A stretch of DNA of 64,000 nucleotides from Streptomyces sp. NBC_01775 (GCF_035917675.1 NZ_CP109105.1:62001-126000); one strand, 5' to 3'; counted from the first letter of the stretch, positions 44,891 to 54,149 are shown. Notes: generated by a model from the sequence alone, not told the origin. Made by a program: numbers and translations.

Positions 44891-45446
44891 GCACGCATTC
44901 GCAGAACTGGGCGGCAGCCTCGGTGACGGCCTGGCCGACGGCCTGACGGACCCTGTCTCGCTCTGGCCCGATCTGCCTGATCTGGCCGACGACGAGGCGG
45001 AGGTGGAGTCGGCCGCCTACGGCTGGGTGTGGACGGCCATGACGCCGGCCGAACGCCGCACCAGGATGCGGGAGCTGGGCGAGTGGGTCGAGTGGCTGCG
45101 CACCACCTTCGAGCTGCACAACCAGATACCCCAGTGCTGGTACCGGCACCCCCCGGCGCGCGAGCACCTGACCGCCCTGTACGCGGGCTGGGTCCGCTCC
45201 TACTGCCAGCCCACGCCGGGCCGGGACCTGGCCGAAGCCGAATGGCTCTCCACCCTGCACGGCTTCCTCCCCCGCATCCAGGTCGCCGGCTGCGCGTTGA
45301 TCCACCACGATCCCCCGCCGCGCCCCGCGCCCCGCCCTGAAGCCGAGGAAGCCTTCGAGGACTACCTCACCCTCTCCACCTTCGGCGCCGCCGACCCCGC
45401 CCACCCGGCCGAGGCCGAAGCGCTGCGACAGGCGACAGCGTTCTGA
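44883..45446 (+). CDS. DUF4913-type protein
   Basis: The 187-residue protein matches the DUF4913 pattern (ESAAYGWVWTAMTPAERRTR, EWVEWLRTTFELHNQIPQCW, RHPPAREHLTALYAGWV). These proteins accompany conjugation genes in actinobacteria; the biochemical role is unknown. A TTTGGAGG site precedes ATG 44883 inside the coupling-protein gene. A degenerate second copy of this start region lies at 51966-52230. Confidence 0.75.
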   Translation: MSEHAFAELGGSLGDGLADGLTDPVSLWPDLPDLADDEAEVESAAYGWVWTAMTPAERRTRMRELGEWVEWLRTTFELHNQIPQCWYRHPPAREHLTALYAGWVRSYCQPTPGRDLAEAEWLSTLHGFLPRIQVAGCALIHHDPPPRPAPRPEAEEAFEDYLTLSTFGAADPAHPAEAEALRQATAF

Positions 45447-45482
45447 CCCGCTCCCGCCAGCACGACCTTGAGGAGTATGTAA

Positions 45483-48338
45483 ATGGCGAAGCAGCCCACG
45501 CTGGTCACAGAAGAAGACCGCAATATGCTGGGGAAGGCTATGCGCAGCCTCGACAAATCCCTTCTCGAGGACAAGGAGGCTGTGCGTAAGCCCTTCTGGG
45601 TCATGGCGGCGACATGGAATCTCGCGCCCGCAAATGATGGCCTGTTCAAGGGCAAAGAGCGTCCGGCAAAGGACAAGCTGGATTCCGCCTGGCGCCAGGT
45701 CGAAGAGCACGCCGCCCTTCTGCGCAGCAATCCGCTGTGGAGTCCGCTGTGGAGGCAGGTGCAGCAGGCAGGCGAGGTGAAGGACCAGTGGCAGCTCCGC
45801 GCCCGGGCAAGCTTGCAGAAGGGGTGGAAAAACCACGTTGAGGGCAACCCGGCGTGGGAGGAGCTCTGGGCCTACACCGAGCAGAAATCCAGCTCCGCTC
45901 GCGCCTGCCTCTCCGCCGCGCTTGCCGACCAGATGGAGCGGGAAGGGATCAAGGATACGAGGACGGCCGCCGCTGTCGATGCGCTGCGTGAGTTCAGCCG
46001 CACGGCGGCGGGATACAGCCGGCGCCCCAAAGAGCCCCTTCCCCCCGCACTGGGCAAAGAGACGAACGCAACACTGAACCTCCACCCCGGATACGGACCG
46101 CACCGAGGGGCGGTACGGGAAGAGGGAGATGGGCAGCTCATCGAGGAGGAGGTCAGGGAGGGCGGCGGACGCGTCAACGAGGCGTTCAAGTCATGGTTCC
46201 TGACCGACATGGGCCAAAAGCTCTTTAAGGAGCATTTTGAGGAGCCGAAGGGTGAGCTCGAGGGACCGAAGGCCGAGCTCCAGAGGCTCATATCTGAGGC
46301 ATACCGGAAACATAGTGATCACCTAAAGGACGGCGCTCCACTCGAGCTGATGTGGGGACTCGGCGAGGGAAAGTCGCTCTGGTGGGGCCTCCTGCACCGC
46401 CGACCCAGCGAGTTCGTGGAGTGGGCCGACCGGGCGAAGAAGGGAGCAGAGTGGTACGGCATACACGCGGGCCACGCCTACGAGCTGATGCGGTTGGCCC
46501 GTAAGGCCAACCGCCTCGAGCCCGGCTCGTACTCGGCCCACGACATCGGATTGCTGAAGGACTTCGGCGACACCTCCCGCATCCACGCCGAGCGCCTCGC
46601 CCGCACCATGACACCTGGAAACCGTCCGGACGCGAAGCCCTACGCGACACCGCTCGACGCAAGGGCTGCCAACCTGGAGCTGGCCGGGCAGCTCAACGCC
46701 TGGCGGGACAGCAAGATGGGCCAGGACCTGCTGTATAACCCCCTCCGCCCCCGGAGCGAGGCGGTGGTCGAGCTGACTGACGCCCTACGTGCGCAGTTGC
46801 CGTTCTCCGTCCGGGAGACAAAGGCCGAGGGCGAGCACGTGGCCAGGGGCGGGGCGTACGAATATGACCAGTGGGAAGCCAGCTACCGAGTGCTCAGGGT
46901 CGCGAAGGCCGCACAGGGGGTGCTGGACGAAGCAGCGTACGAAGCCGCTTGGGGAACCAGGCGCAGCTACTCGGAGAATGACAAGGAATGGCTCCGCAAA
47001 GTGGTGGCCACCGCGACCAATAACGCCGCGCGGCTGAACCGGGCACTCGTTTCCCGCTCGGTCTTCCCGGAGAAACCGCAAGCCGGCCGGACCGCCGGGA
47101 AGCCCGCCGTACAGCCCCCGGGCCCCTCGGCGAGCGCCGAGCAGGCGGCCGGGACGCCCAAGACGGCGGTAGCACCGGGAGTGGTGGCGGAGGCGCAGAA
47201 CCCACCGTGGGTGCAGGAAGCACCACAGAGGACATCGCAGAGGCAGGGACCACGGCAGCAGAATCCGCAGCGGAGTCGGCAACAGACCTGGCAGCGTTCA
47301 GCCCGACGGGTCCGGCCGCCTTCGCAGGAGCAGCAAGCACCGCGTCCCCGCATTCCCGGTTACGGGCCCCACAAAGGGGTGCCGCAGAATTGGGAGGAGG
47401 AGAAGATCACCCGGCAAGCAGCCGTGCAGGCATCCGAGCACGTCTACACGCTCATTAAACCGTGGCGCGACACCCCGATGTTCAACAGGCTCGAAGTAAA
47501 GGGGAACGCGGCCTTGAAGGAACTCAACAAGGCGTTGAACCATCTCCCTCCCCCCGGAATGCGGGAATGGCCCCAGAAAGCAGCACACCAGTACGCCAAG
47601 GTCGCACAGTGGGCCCACCTGCTCGGAGAGGTGGCCCGCGACAGCAATGAACGTGATCCCGGCAGTTACTCGGCGAAGGACCTCGAAAAGCTGGACTCTT
47701 TGGCCGACGCCTTCTTCCAGCACGCGGAGCGCCTGGGCCGCAGCTGGAAAATGGGAATAGCTCCGAACGGGGTTGCCTACGAATCACCGGACAGGAGGAA
47801 GACGGGCGACAAGGAGATGCTACGTCGGTGGGAAGCATTCCGGAAAACCGACTGGGTCAAGTCGATGCTCGACGCCGAGCCACGGGATCCCCTCGTGCAA
47901 CAGCTCGTTTCCGCCTGGGACAGACGGAATCCGACCCCCTATGACGAGTGGACGGCCGCCGACAGAATGGCCAAGGTCGGTGTGGCGGCGAATCGACTGC
48001 TGAAGGAGTATTCCGGGGTCGCCGACCATGCGAAGGCCGGCGACAGCATCATCGATGGCTTGGACAAGCTCCGCCCGGTAGCTGACGGTGCGCCCAAGCA
48101 CAGCGCGCGACTGGCTCAGGGGGCCATTCCGTCCCTCGGGGAGAGCCCCAAGAAGCTCCGGGAGCAGAGGCGGAAGGAGAGCCAGAGTTCCGCGCAGCCC
48201 GCCTCACAGGCGCGGCAGGCATCGAAGTCCGACACGCCGAGTCCGCAGAGGCGGACGCAGATGCGAATGCCGCCGCGCCCGACACCCCGGGTGGCCACCA
48301 CGCCGACGGTGCAGAAGAGAGCGGCGGCCCGCGCCTGA
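45483..48338 (+). CDS. 951-aa protein with repeated helical modules
   Basis: Not recognised. A TTGAGGAG site precedes ATG 45483. At least two long modules repeat: GYGPHRG at residue 203 and GYGPHKG at 626 begin them, and PGSYSAHDIGLLKDFGD at 347 and PGSYSAKDLEKLDSLAD at 726 lie inside, each followed by HAERLxR. Weaker copies (YSENDKEWLRKVVATA, IDGLDKLRPVADGAPKHSAR) suggest four. A Gln/Pro/Arg-rich linker separates the halves (about 530-625), and the last 70 residues are basic and disordered. No membrane segment. Its place after the transfer operon suggests a large cytoplasmic scaffold or DNA-organising factor. Confidence 0.7.
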   Translation: MAKQPTLVTEEDRNMLGKAMRSLDKSLLEDKEAVRKPFWVMAATWNLAPANDGLFKGKERPAKDKLDSAWRQVEEHAALLRSNPLWSPLWRQVQQAGEVKDQWQLRARASLQKGWKNHVEGNPAWEELWAYTEQKSSSARACLSAALADQMEREGIKDTRTAAAVDALREFSRTAAGYSRRPKEPLPPALGKETNATLNLHPGYGPHRGAVREEGDGQLIEEEVREGGGRVNEAFKSWFLTDMGQKLFKEHFEEPKGELEGPKAELQRLISEAYRKHSDHLKDGAPLELMWGLGEGKSLWWGLLHRRPSEFVEWADRAKKGAEWYGIHAGHAYELMRLARKANRLEPGSYSAHDIGLLKDFGDTSRIHAERLARTMTPGNRPDAKPYATPLDARAANLELAGQLNAWRDSKMGQDLLYNPLRPRSEAVVELTDALRAQLPFSVRETKAEGEHVARGGAYEYDQWEASYRVLRVAKAAQGVLDEAAYEAAWGTRRSYSENDKEWLRKVVATATNNAARLNRALVSRSVFPEKPQAGRTAGKPAVQPPGPSASAEQAAGTPKTAVAPGVVAEAQNPPWVQEAPQRTSQRQGPRQQNPQRSRQQTWQRSARRVRPPSQEQQAPRPRIPGYGPHKGVPQNWEEEKITRQAAVQASEHVYTLIKPWRDTPMFNRLEVKGNAALKELNKALNHLPPPGMREWPQKAAHQYAKVAQWAHLLGEVARDSNERDPGSYSAKDLEKLDSLADAFFQHAERLGRSWKMGIAPNGVAYESPDRRKTGDKEMLRRWEAFRKTDWVKSMLDAEPRDPLVQQLVSAWDRRNPTPYDEWTAADRMAKVGVAANRLLKEYSGVADHAKAGDSIIDGLDKLRPVADGAPKHSARLAQGAIPSLGESPKKLREQRRKESQSSAQPASQARQASKSDTPSPQRRTQMRMPPRPTPRVATTPTVQKRAAARA

Positions 48339-48706
48339 CCCGGCCCGTGCTGGATGGGGGCGCACCGCCGTCATCCAGCACACGGCTCACCGCCGACAGC
48401 CGTCTCAGCGGCTCCGTGGAGAAATCGACGCGCGGGGGACCCAGGCGCCTGCACTCTGTTGATGTCCTGGTCGGCCGTTGCTTATCGCTCCCTGCTCTTC
48501 GCTTCCCGGCCTTGCCGCCACTTGTCACCGATACGCGGGAGTCCAGGCATATCGGCACACAACCCCGGGGCGGCCCGGCGGGCGGCCACAGCCTCATGGT
48601 CGAGTCCGACTGCCCGAAGATCCTCTGGAGCACCTGGGTTGGTCCCTGCCGTCAGGCTGATTGCGCCGGATACGGCTCCGAGTCGGACCCGTATCCGGCA
48701 CGCGGA
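48339..48706. other. Convergent intergenic stretch
   Basis: About 370 bases between two convergent long genes. No gene recognised and no clear terminator hairpin that I can support. Confidence 0.4.
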
Positions 48707-51259
48707 TCAGCGTTTGCTGCCGACGGCAACGGGCCGCCGGTGTGGCTGCTTCAGATGCTGTGCGGTTTGTGGGCGTTTCGTGCCATACCCGATGCCGGTA
48801 ACCGCCGTCCTCGCTTTGTGTTCCCGCGCTTTCCGCTCCAGTACCAGGTACTGGTCTGGAGAGAGACGGGCGCGACGACGGTATTGGGCCAGGACGGACT
48901 GCACACCTTCACCGTGGAGTCTGAGCCTGTCCTTGGATTCACGCTGCAGGTATCGAAGCGTGTGCTTGTGTCTTTCGTACTCCCGCTTTTCTTCTGGGGT
49001 CTCGCCGGGACCCTTCCGGAGTCGCTCGTTGAGCTTGCTCTGGAAGTCCTCCACTTCCTCGGCGGCCTTACGGAAAACGCGGAGACGGTGCAACAGCATG
49101 GTTTCCAGGTCCTTGGAGCCGATGAGTTTCAGCGACTTGTCGGGGCGGACCCGGCCGTCCACGTGCCAAGGCGAGTCCTTGGACTGGCTGGAGGGAGTGA
49201 AGGCGGACAGGTCGAAGCCCTTGGCCAGGTTGAAGGGCACGCGCCGGGGGTGGAGAGCGATGGCCGCTCCGACCACCCCGCCCAAGGAATCTGCTGTCTT
49301 GTCCGGGCTGGCCCGGAGGATATCCGCGGTGACGCGCATGATCTCAACGTGGTCGGCTGGCTTCTTGGTCATGGTGGCGAGCCGGGCGGCCTTTGCCAGG
49401 GACCTCAGCGACATCTCCTCGCTCAGTTCCTTCTTGCACGCCTCCTCGATCCTCTGGCCCGGCGTCCGCTCACCCGGTGGGGCGGGGGCGTTCACCACCC
49501 GGCCGTTCTCGTCCGCCTCGAAGACATACGTCTCGGCACCGAGCCCCACGGCGCGACTGGCGCACTCCGCCAGCTTGGGCCGCGTGGTGAGGGTTTCCTG
49601 CTTCTCGGAGCGGGGATCGAGCTTGGCTTCGAGGTTGTTGAGGTCGAGCAGGGGATCCTGTGTCGCCGCAGCCGCGAAGACGATGCGGTAGTCCCGGGCG
49701 AAGCTCTGCATGTCCTGGGCCAGTGCCTCCGGATCGCGGCCGTCCGTGAGCAGGATGGTATTGCTCTTCTCCCTGATGGCTTTCTTGGCAGCCTCCAGGT
49801 GCTGTCCCGGCTCCAGCGGCTTGTCGCCGAGGATGACGAACTTGCCGTCGCCGTCCTTGCCGGCAAGCTGCGCCTTCGCCATGTTGGCTATCGGTTCAGC
49901 ACCACTTCCCTTGGCACCGGCGACGACGACCAGAACCGGCCGACGCTCCTCGGCGGTCGGCGCGATCTGGAACGGCTGGTAGGACGGCTTCCCCGGCCCC
50001 GAAATCGCGCCGTCGACGGTGTCCCCCGCAGCATCCAGGGGAGTCCTGGCCTCGCTCTTGGCAGTTGCGCCAAGGCGCTCGACCGCTTCGCTCACCTGGT
50101 CTTGCAGGCCGATGGGCACCGCGACCAAGGGCCCGGTGGGAGGCGCCCCGTCCTTGAGCACCATTGGTACCGGGTCCAACGACTCGCCGGCGTCGTTCAC
50201 CCACAGGCGGTGCTTGTCCAGCATGACGTACGTGTCGACCCGGCGGCCCGACCTCCACCGCGCGTAAGCCGACGGGTCCTCGGGCGCGGGTGTCTCGGGA
50301 TCATGAGTCTGCAGCAAAGCCCGGTAGAGGGCCGCGTGCTTCGCGTCGGTGAAGTGCTCGAAGCCGATACCCGACCTCTCGGCATCGAGCACGAGTTCGG
50401 GGGCGTCCCACAGCTGCCGCAGCAGCTCCCTCTCGCGATCGAGTGAAGTAGGCGACCCGGCCGAGAGCCCCGTCGCGGTGCGTTCGTCGTAACCCCCGAG
50501 GACCCCGCCGAGGTCGTCCTGGGGGAGCCCCCGGGCTGGCTGCTCGGGCTCCCCACGGCGGTGCTTCCTGGCGTCGCTGAGCAGGTCCTCCACGGCACCC
50601 GCCGGCACCGTGGGCGCTTCCCTCCTCAGCCAGTCCTCGACCTGGCCCTTGCGGCGCCGGCGCCACGAATCATCAATTATTTCGGGCGCGGTTCCAGGAT
50701 GGGTCGCCATCAGAGCCTGGAGGATTGCCGCGTCGTGAGGGATGCTGAAGTGCTCGGAGGAGAGGTCCCAGAAGGTGGCGTCGGCGACGAGTTCGGGATA
50801 CCGCACCAGCTGTTCCAGCACCCGGGCTTCGGAACCGGTGCGATTCACGGGGGCGGCAGCTCGCGCGTCCGGAGAGGAGCCGGCGTATTCGCGCCTTTCG
50901 AGCGCGTTCCGGCGGATCACAGCCGTCGCGCTTGCGACGGTACCGGCAGAGGGCGGCCGTTCGATGTCCACATCGAACGCCTGGTCCCTGAGCTTCAGCC
51001 ATTCCTTCGCTGCGGCTCTGCGATTGTCCCCCCACTTGTCGTTCCCGGACACGCTGCGATGTGCATGGCTCAAAGCCTCGAAGTGGTACCGGTTCCCGTC
51101 GTCGAGGAAGTGATCGCTTTTGAGACCCCTCCTTATGGCGTTGTTCACGAGTTGGGGGTGCTCCCACAGCCGTCGCAACAGCTGCCTCTCGGCTCGCAGA
51201 TGTTCCAAGTAATCGATGCCAGCGGGGATACCGGCCCCTGTCCGGTTGTCGTCGGCCAT
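48707..51259 (-). CDS. 850-aa protein, DnaB-N-like repeats and P-loop-like domain
   Basis: Three similar helical segments occur at residues about 24-67 (ERQLLRRLWEHPQLVNNAIR), 144-187 (EARVLEQLVRYPELVADATF) and 275-318 (ERELLRQLWDAPELVLDAER). Each has the pattern of the DnaB N-terminal/DnaG C-terminal helical bundle. From 440 a Rossmann-like domain begins: VLVVVAGAKGSGAEPIANMA at 442-461 resembles a zeta-toxin or kinase P-loop but lacks the Lys-Ser/Thr. The C-terminal 150 residues are highly charged with coiled-coil character. The protein could load or regulate a replicative helicase; that is inference. Confidence 0.65.
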   Translation of the reverse strand: MADDNRTGAGIPAGIDYLEHLRAERQLLRRLWEHPQLVNNAIRRGLKSDHFLDDGNRYHFEALSHAHRSVSGNDKWGDNRRAAAKEWLKLRDQAFDVDIERPPSAGTVASATAVIRRNALERREYAGSSPDARAAAPVNRTGSEARVLEQLVRYPELVADATFWDLSSEHFSIPHDAAILQALMATHPGTAPEIIDDSWRRRRKGQVEDWLRREAPTVPAGAVEDLLSDARKHRRGEPEQPARGLPQDDLGGVLGGYDERTATGLSAGSPTSLDRERELLRQLWDAPELVLDAERSGIGFEHFTDAKHAALYRALLQTHDPETPAPEDPSAYARWRSGRRVDTYVMLDKHRLWVNDAGESLDPVPMVLKDGAPPTGPLVAVPIGLQDQVSEAVERLGATAKSEARTPLDAAGDTVDGAISGPGKPSYQPFQIAPTAEERRPVLVVVAGAKGSGAEPIANMAKAQLAGKDGDGKFVILGDKPLEPGQHLEAAKKAIREKSNTILLTDGRDPEALAQDMQSFARDYRIVFAAAATQDPLLDLNNLEAKLDPRSEKQETLTTRPKLAECASRAVGLGAETYVFEADENGRVVNAPAPPGERTPGQRIEEACKKELSEEMSLRSLAKAARLATMTKKPADHVEIMRVTADILRASPDKTADSLGGVVGAAIALHPRRVPFNLAKGFDLSAFTPSSQSKDSPWHVDGRVRPDKSLKLIGSKDLETMLLHRLRVFRKAAEEVEDFQSKLNERLRKGPGETPEEKREYERHKHTLRYLQRESKDRLRLHGEGVQSVLAQYRRRARLSPDQYLVLERKAREHKARTAVTGIGYGTKRPQTAQHLKQPHRRPVAVGSKR

Positions 51260-51262
51260 CGT

Positions 51263-51814
51263 TTATCGCTCCCCGTCTTCCCGCTGCTGCTCACTGCCGG
51301 CGACCGGTTCCGCCTCTTCCCGGGCCGGCTCGTCCAGCCGGGCCGCATGCCGCTCGAACCTGGCGATCAGCGCCGCCTGCTCGGTATCCGCCGGATCCAG
51401 CGGAACATAACGGTCGTCACGGGCGATCCACCAACGGCCGTCCAGAGTGACCGCCGCGGCATCCGGGGTCAGAGAACGCGCCCTGCCCCCGGCCAGGGCG
51501 TCATACAGGGGCCGTACCGTCGCGTAGTCGTCAATGACTTGAGAACAGAAAACACGCGCCGCGTCGACGGCTTCGTGGTTTTCCGGATGAATCGTCGTAC
51601 GCCACCCGGAAATCCGGCGGCTGACAGCCAGCCACCGCTCGCCCTCCGCCTCCCCCGCGCCGAACAGGGAAACGGAAAATTCCGTCCGGGCAGCACAAAT
51701 CTTCTGAGCCTGGTCCATCAACGCCCACATGGCGTCGAAAGCACCAATTGACAGCACGTCCCAGCCGCCATCCGGCCGGGACTCCTCAATTCGAGCACTA
51801 CGTATCGCAGCCAC
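51263..51814 (-). CDS. Hypothetical protein, 183 aa
   Basis: Located directly upstream of the 850-aa gene on the same strand, 3 bases apart, so likely cotranslated. I chose GTG 51814 since GAGGAG lies 5-6 bases before it. The protein is soluble, with WRTTIHPENHEAVDAARVFC and a repeated WWIARDDRYVPLDP strand pair; its family is not recognised. The last 25 residues are acidic and disordered. Confidence 0.6.
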   Translation of the reverse strand: MAAIRSARIEESRPDGGWDVLSIGAFDAMWALMDQAQKICAARTEFSVSLFGAGEAEGERWLAVSRRISGWRTTIHPENHEAVDAARVFCSQVIDDYATVRPLYDALAGGRARSLTPDAAAVTLDGRWWIARDDRYVPLDPADTEQAALIARFERHAARLDEPAREEAEPVAGSEQQREDGER

Positions 51815-51965
51815 GCCACTCCTCAGCACCCACAGGCGGTATTCCCCCGGGGTCCCACTCTAGTCGGGTGAAGGGTTCCGGGGGCCCGAAAAGGGCTGTG
51901 CGCAGCGGGACCTTACCGGGTTGGCAAAATCCCGCCGGTAAGCAGTGGGCGTTCCACCAATCGGC

Positions 51966-52230
51966 CCACGTTTTTGGAGGCCGCTGATGTCTGAGCGTGC
52001 CCTGGAAGGTCTTTACGGCACGGAGCATCCCGGACCTCGCCGTGGTCAAAACTGCCGGAGCTGGAAGCGGAAACCGACGCCTACGGCCGGGTGTGGACGG
52101 CGACGACGCCCACCGGGCCCCACGCCAGGATGCGGGCGTTCGCCGGCCGGGTGGGGTGGCTGTCGAGCCTGCCGGATGCGGGCAGCGCCCGCATCCGGCA
52201 GTTGGCTCGGCGGCCCGGCGGTCTTCGGCC
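51966..52230 (+). pseudogene. DUF4913 gene remnant
   Basis: TTTTTGGAGGCCGCTGATGT at 51969-51988 repeats the ribosome-binding site and start of the gene at 44883. The following MSERALE and, in another frame, AYGRVWTATTPTG and RMRAFAGRVGWL match the same protein, but frameshifts and loss of the middle make it inactive. It shows that the transfer-operon end was duplicated here. Confidence 0.6.
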
Positions 52231-52289
52231 GCGCGGGCCGGGCGAACCCGATGGCAGTGCACTGGACCGCCATCGGCACGACGGCATAC

Positions 52290-52303
52290 GTGAGTATGCT
52301 CAC
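52290..52303. promoter_or_regulatory. Probable antitoxin operator
   Basis: GTGAG-TATG-CTCAC is an inverted repeat 5 bases before the antitoxin start, the usual position of an autoregulatory operator in type II toxin-antitoxin systems. Confidence 0.5.
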
Positions 52304-52307
52304 CCGT

Positions 52308-52520
52308 ATGAGCACTCGTACGCGTACCACGGTCAGCCTGCCGGCCGATCTCGTCGCCCATGCCCGCGCCGCCTCCGGCGGCAATCTGTCGGCCTACGTC
52401 GAGCACGCGCTCAGGGCCCAGCAGCTGCGCGACGCGGCCCCCGCCGTACGGGCCTGGCGCGAGCGGGCCGCGAACGACACCGAAGAGCTCGCCGACGTCT
52501 TCGGCGAGGACGTCGCGTGA
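52308..52520 (+). CDS. Ribbon-helix-helix-type antitoxin
   Basis: The 70-residue protein starts TRTRTTVSLPADLVAHARAA and continues NLSAYVEHALRAQQL, the pattern of ribbon-helix-helix antitoxins with the DNA-binding strand at the N-terminus and the toxin-binding acidic tail (NDTEELADVFGEDVA) at the end. Its TGA overlaps the next start (GTGA). It should neutralise the partner and repress the operon through the inverted repeat upstream. Confidence 0.78.
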   Translation: MSTRTRTTVSLPADLVAHARAASGGNLSAYVEHALRAQQLRDAAPAVRAWRERAANDTEELADVFGEDVA

Positions 52521-52837
52521 CGCCCCTCGCCCGCGGACAGGTCCGGCGCGTCCGGCTGGCAACCAAGAGCCGGGCCGTGGTCATCGTCGAATCGGACGCC
52601 GCCCTCGAAGCCCTGCCCGGCACCGCCGTGTGCATGATGATCGACGAGACCGAGGGCGCCCCGGACACCGTCGTCACCATCCCCCTGACCCGCCCGGTGC
52701 GCGGCGCCGCCGTCGCCGTCGACCTCACCGCCCTGACCGACAAGCGGCTGAGAGACGGCGAGTTCCTCGGCACCGTCGACGCGGAGACCATGAACCGGAT
52801 CTCCGCCGCCCTGCGCGTCACCCTGGACCTCCACTGA
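52517..52837 (+). CDS. MazF/PemK-like toxin
   Basis: The 106-residue product begins at GTG 52517, overlapping the antitoxin stop. LARGQVRRVRLATKSRAVVI and TVVTIPLTRPVRG, then LTALTDKRLRDGEFLGTVDA, fit the MazF/PemK fold, whose members are mRNA endonucleases. The N-terminal arginine-rich strand and conserved Thr/Ser-containing loop are present but the family is divergent, so activity is inferred. As a plasmid-type addiction module it would help keep the transfer region. Confidence 0.72.
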   Translation: MTPLARGQVRRVRLATKSRAVVIVESDAALEALPGTAVCMMIDETEGAPDTVVTIPLTRPVRGAAVAVDLTALTDKRLRDGEFLGTVDAETMNRISAALRVTLDLH

Positions 52838-52982
52838 CAGACAGGCCCAGCCGCCCCGGCGCCCGGGCGCCGGGGCGCGGGCTGGGCGCCCCGGGGACGC
52901 AACGGCTTCTCAGCCGGGAACAAGAGCGCGGTCGGCGGCACCGGGGAGGGCCGGCCCGAGCGAGCGTCGAGGAGTGAGGGAG

Positions 52983-54149
52983 ATGGCCCGCTTCTGGCTG
53001 GACGTGCCCTTCGCGGAGAAGGACGAGGCCAAGGCACAGGGAGCCCGCTGGGACCCGGCGGCCAGACGCTGGTTCGCACCGCGGCCGGGAATGCCGGGCC
53101 TGGAGCGGTGGGCAGCGCTGCCGGACCTTCCCGCCCTGCTCCCCGGCGAGGACCGGGAATTCAGACCCGGGCTGTTCGTGGACCTCATCCCGCGCTCGTG
53201 CTGGTTCACCAACGTCCGCTCATGCGTGGCCCCCCGCGACTGGGAAAGGCTGCGGCGCATGATCACCACAAGGGCCCGGCAGCGGTGCGAGGCGTGCGGG
53301 CAGGGCGAGGACCGCACGGCACGACGGTGGCTCGAAGCCCACGAACGCTGGGAGTACGACGAAGAACGCGGAGTGCAGCAGCTGCGGCGGCTGGTGTGCC
53401 TGTGCACCACCTGCCACACCGTCACCCACTTCGGACTGGCCGAGGTCAACGGCCGACGGAGTGCTGCCCTGGCCCATCTGCAGTCCGTCACCGGGATGCC
53501 GGAAGCCGCGGCGGAACGCCACGTGCGGGCCGCGTTCGCACTGTGGCGCACGCGCTCGGCCCGCGCGTGGAGGCTGGATCTGAGCATGCTCACCGGCGCG
53601 GGCATCACCGTGACTCCCCCGCCCTCGGCCCCCGAACGGGAACAGGCGGCGTGGCAGACCGCACGGCAGGAACGGGCTACCGGAGCAGCCGCTGCTCCCC
53701 CTGCCACCGCCCGGCCCGCAGCCCCCTCACCCGAGGTACCGAAGGCACCCCTGGCGCGGACAGTGAGCGAGGAGGAGCTCGCCCGCGCGCTGGACACCGT
53801 CTTCAGCCGGCCGGCCCCCGGAGGCGGACCGCAGTGGATCACCGTGCCGCGGTGGCAGTGGTTCTGCCACATGTGCGACACCCACGTCAGGCCGCCGGAC
53901 ATCGCGGTCGCGTCGGTGACCGAGACCTCCCCGGACTACTGGCAGATCGTGTGCCGGCCCTGCGAATGGGCCCACCTGGTGGACGACTTCGCCCTGGCCG
54001 GACCGGTGCACCAGGCAGTGCTGGCAGCGGCGGCCGAAGCGCTGGACACCCCGCACAGCGCGGCCACCTGGGACCCGGACGAACGGCGCTTCCGCACCGT
54101 GACCGGCCGACTCACCGACGGGCGCCAGGAGCGCAAGCCACTGACCTGA
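52983..54149 (+). CDS. DUF5710 and HNH-like zinc protein
   Basis: The 388-residue protein begins with a DUF5710 domain (RFWLDVPFAEKDEAKAQGAR, then WDPAARRWFAP), a small module found in plasmid and conjugation proteins. An HNH-like part follows: CEAC at 102-105, AHERWEY at 119-125 and CLCTTCHTVTHFG around 139-151. A second cysteine cluster near the end (CHMC, CRPC) suggests another zinc site. It could be a nicking or DNA-processing factor or only a DNA-binding protein. ATG 52983 has a GAGGGAG site. It converges with the relaxase gene. Confidence 0.72.
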   Translation: MARFWLDVPFAEKDEAKAQGARWDPAARRWFAPRPGMPGLERWAALPDLPALLPGEDREFRPGLFVDLIPRSCWFTNVRSCVAPRDWERLRRMITTRARQRCEACGQGEDRTARRWLEAHERWEYDEERGVQQLRRLVCLCTTCHTVTHFGLAEVNGRRSAALAHLQSVTGMPEAAAERHVRAAFALWRTRSARAWRLDLSMLTGAGITVTPPPSAPEREQAAWQTARQERATGAAAAPPATARPAAPSPEVPKAPLARTVSEEELARALDTVFSRPAPGGGPQWITVPRWQWFCHMCDTHVRPPDIAVASVTETSPDYWQIVCRPCEWAHLVDDFALAGPVHQAVLAAAAEALDTPHSAATWDPDERRFRTVTGRLTDGRQERKPLT

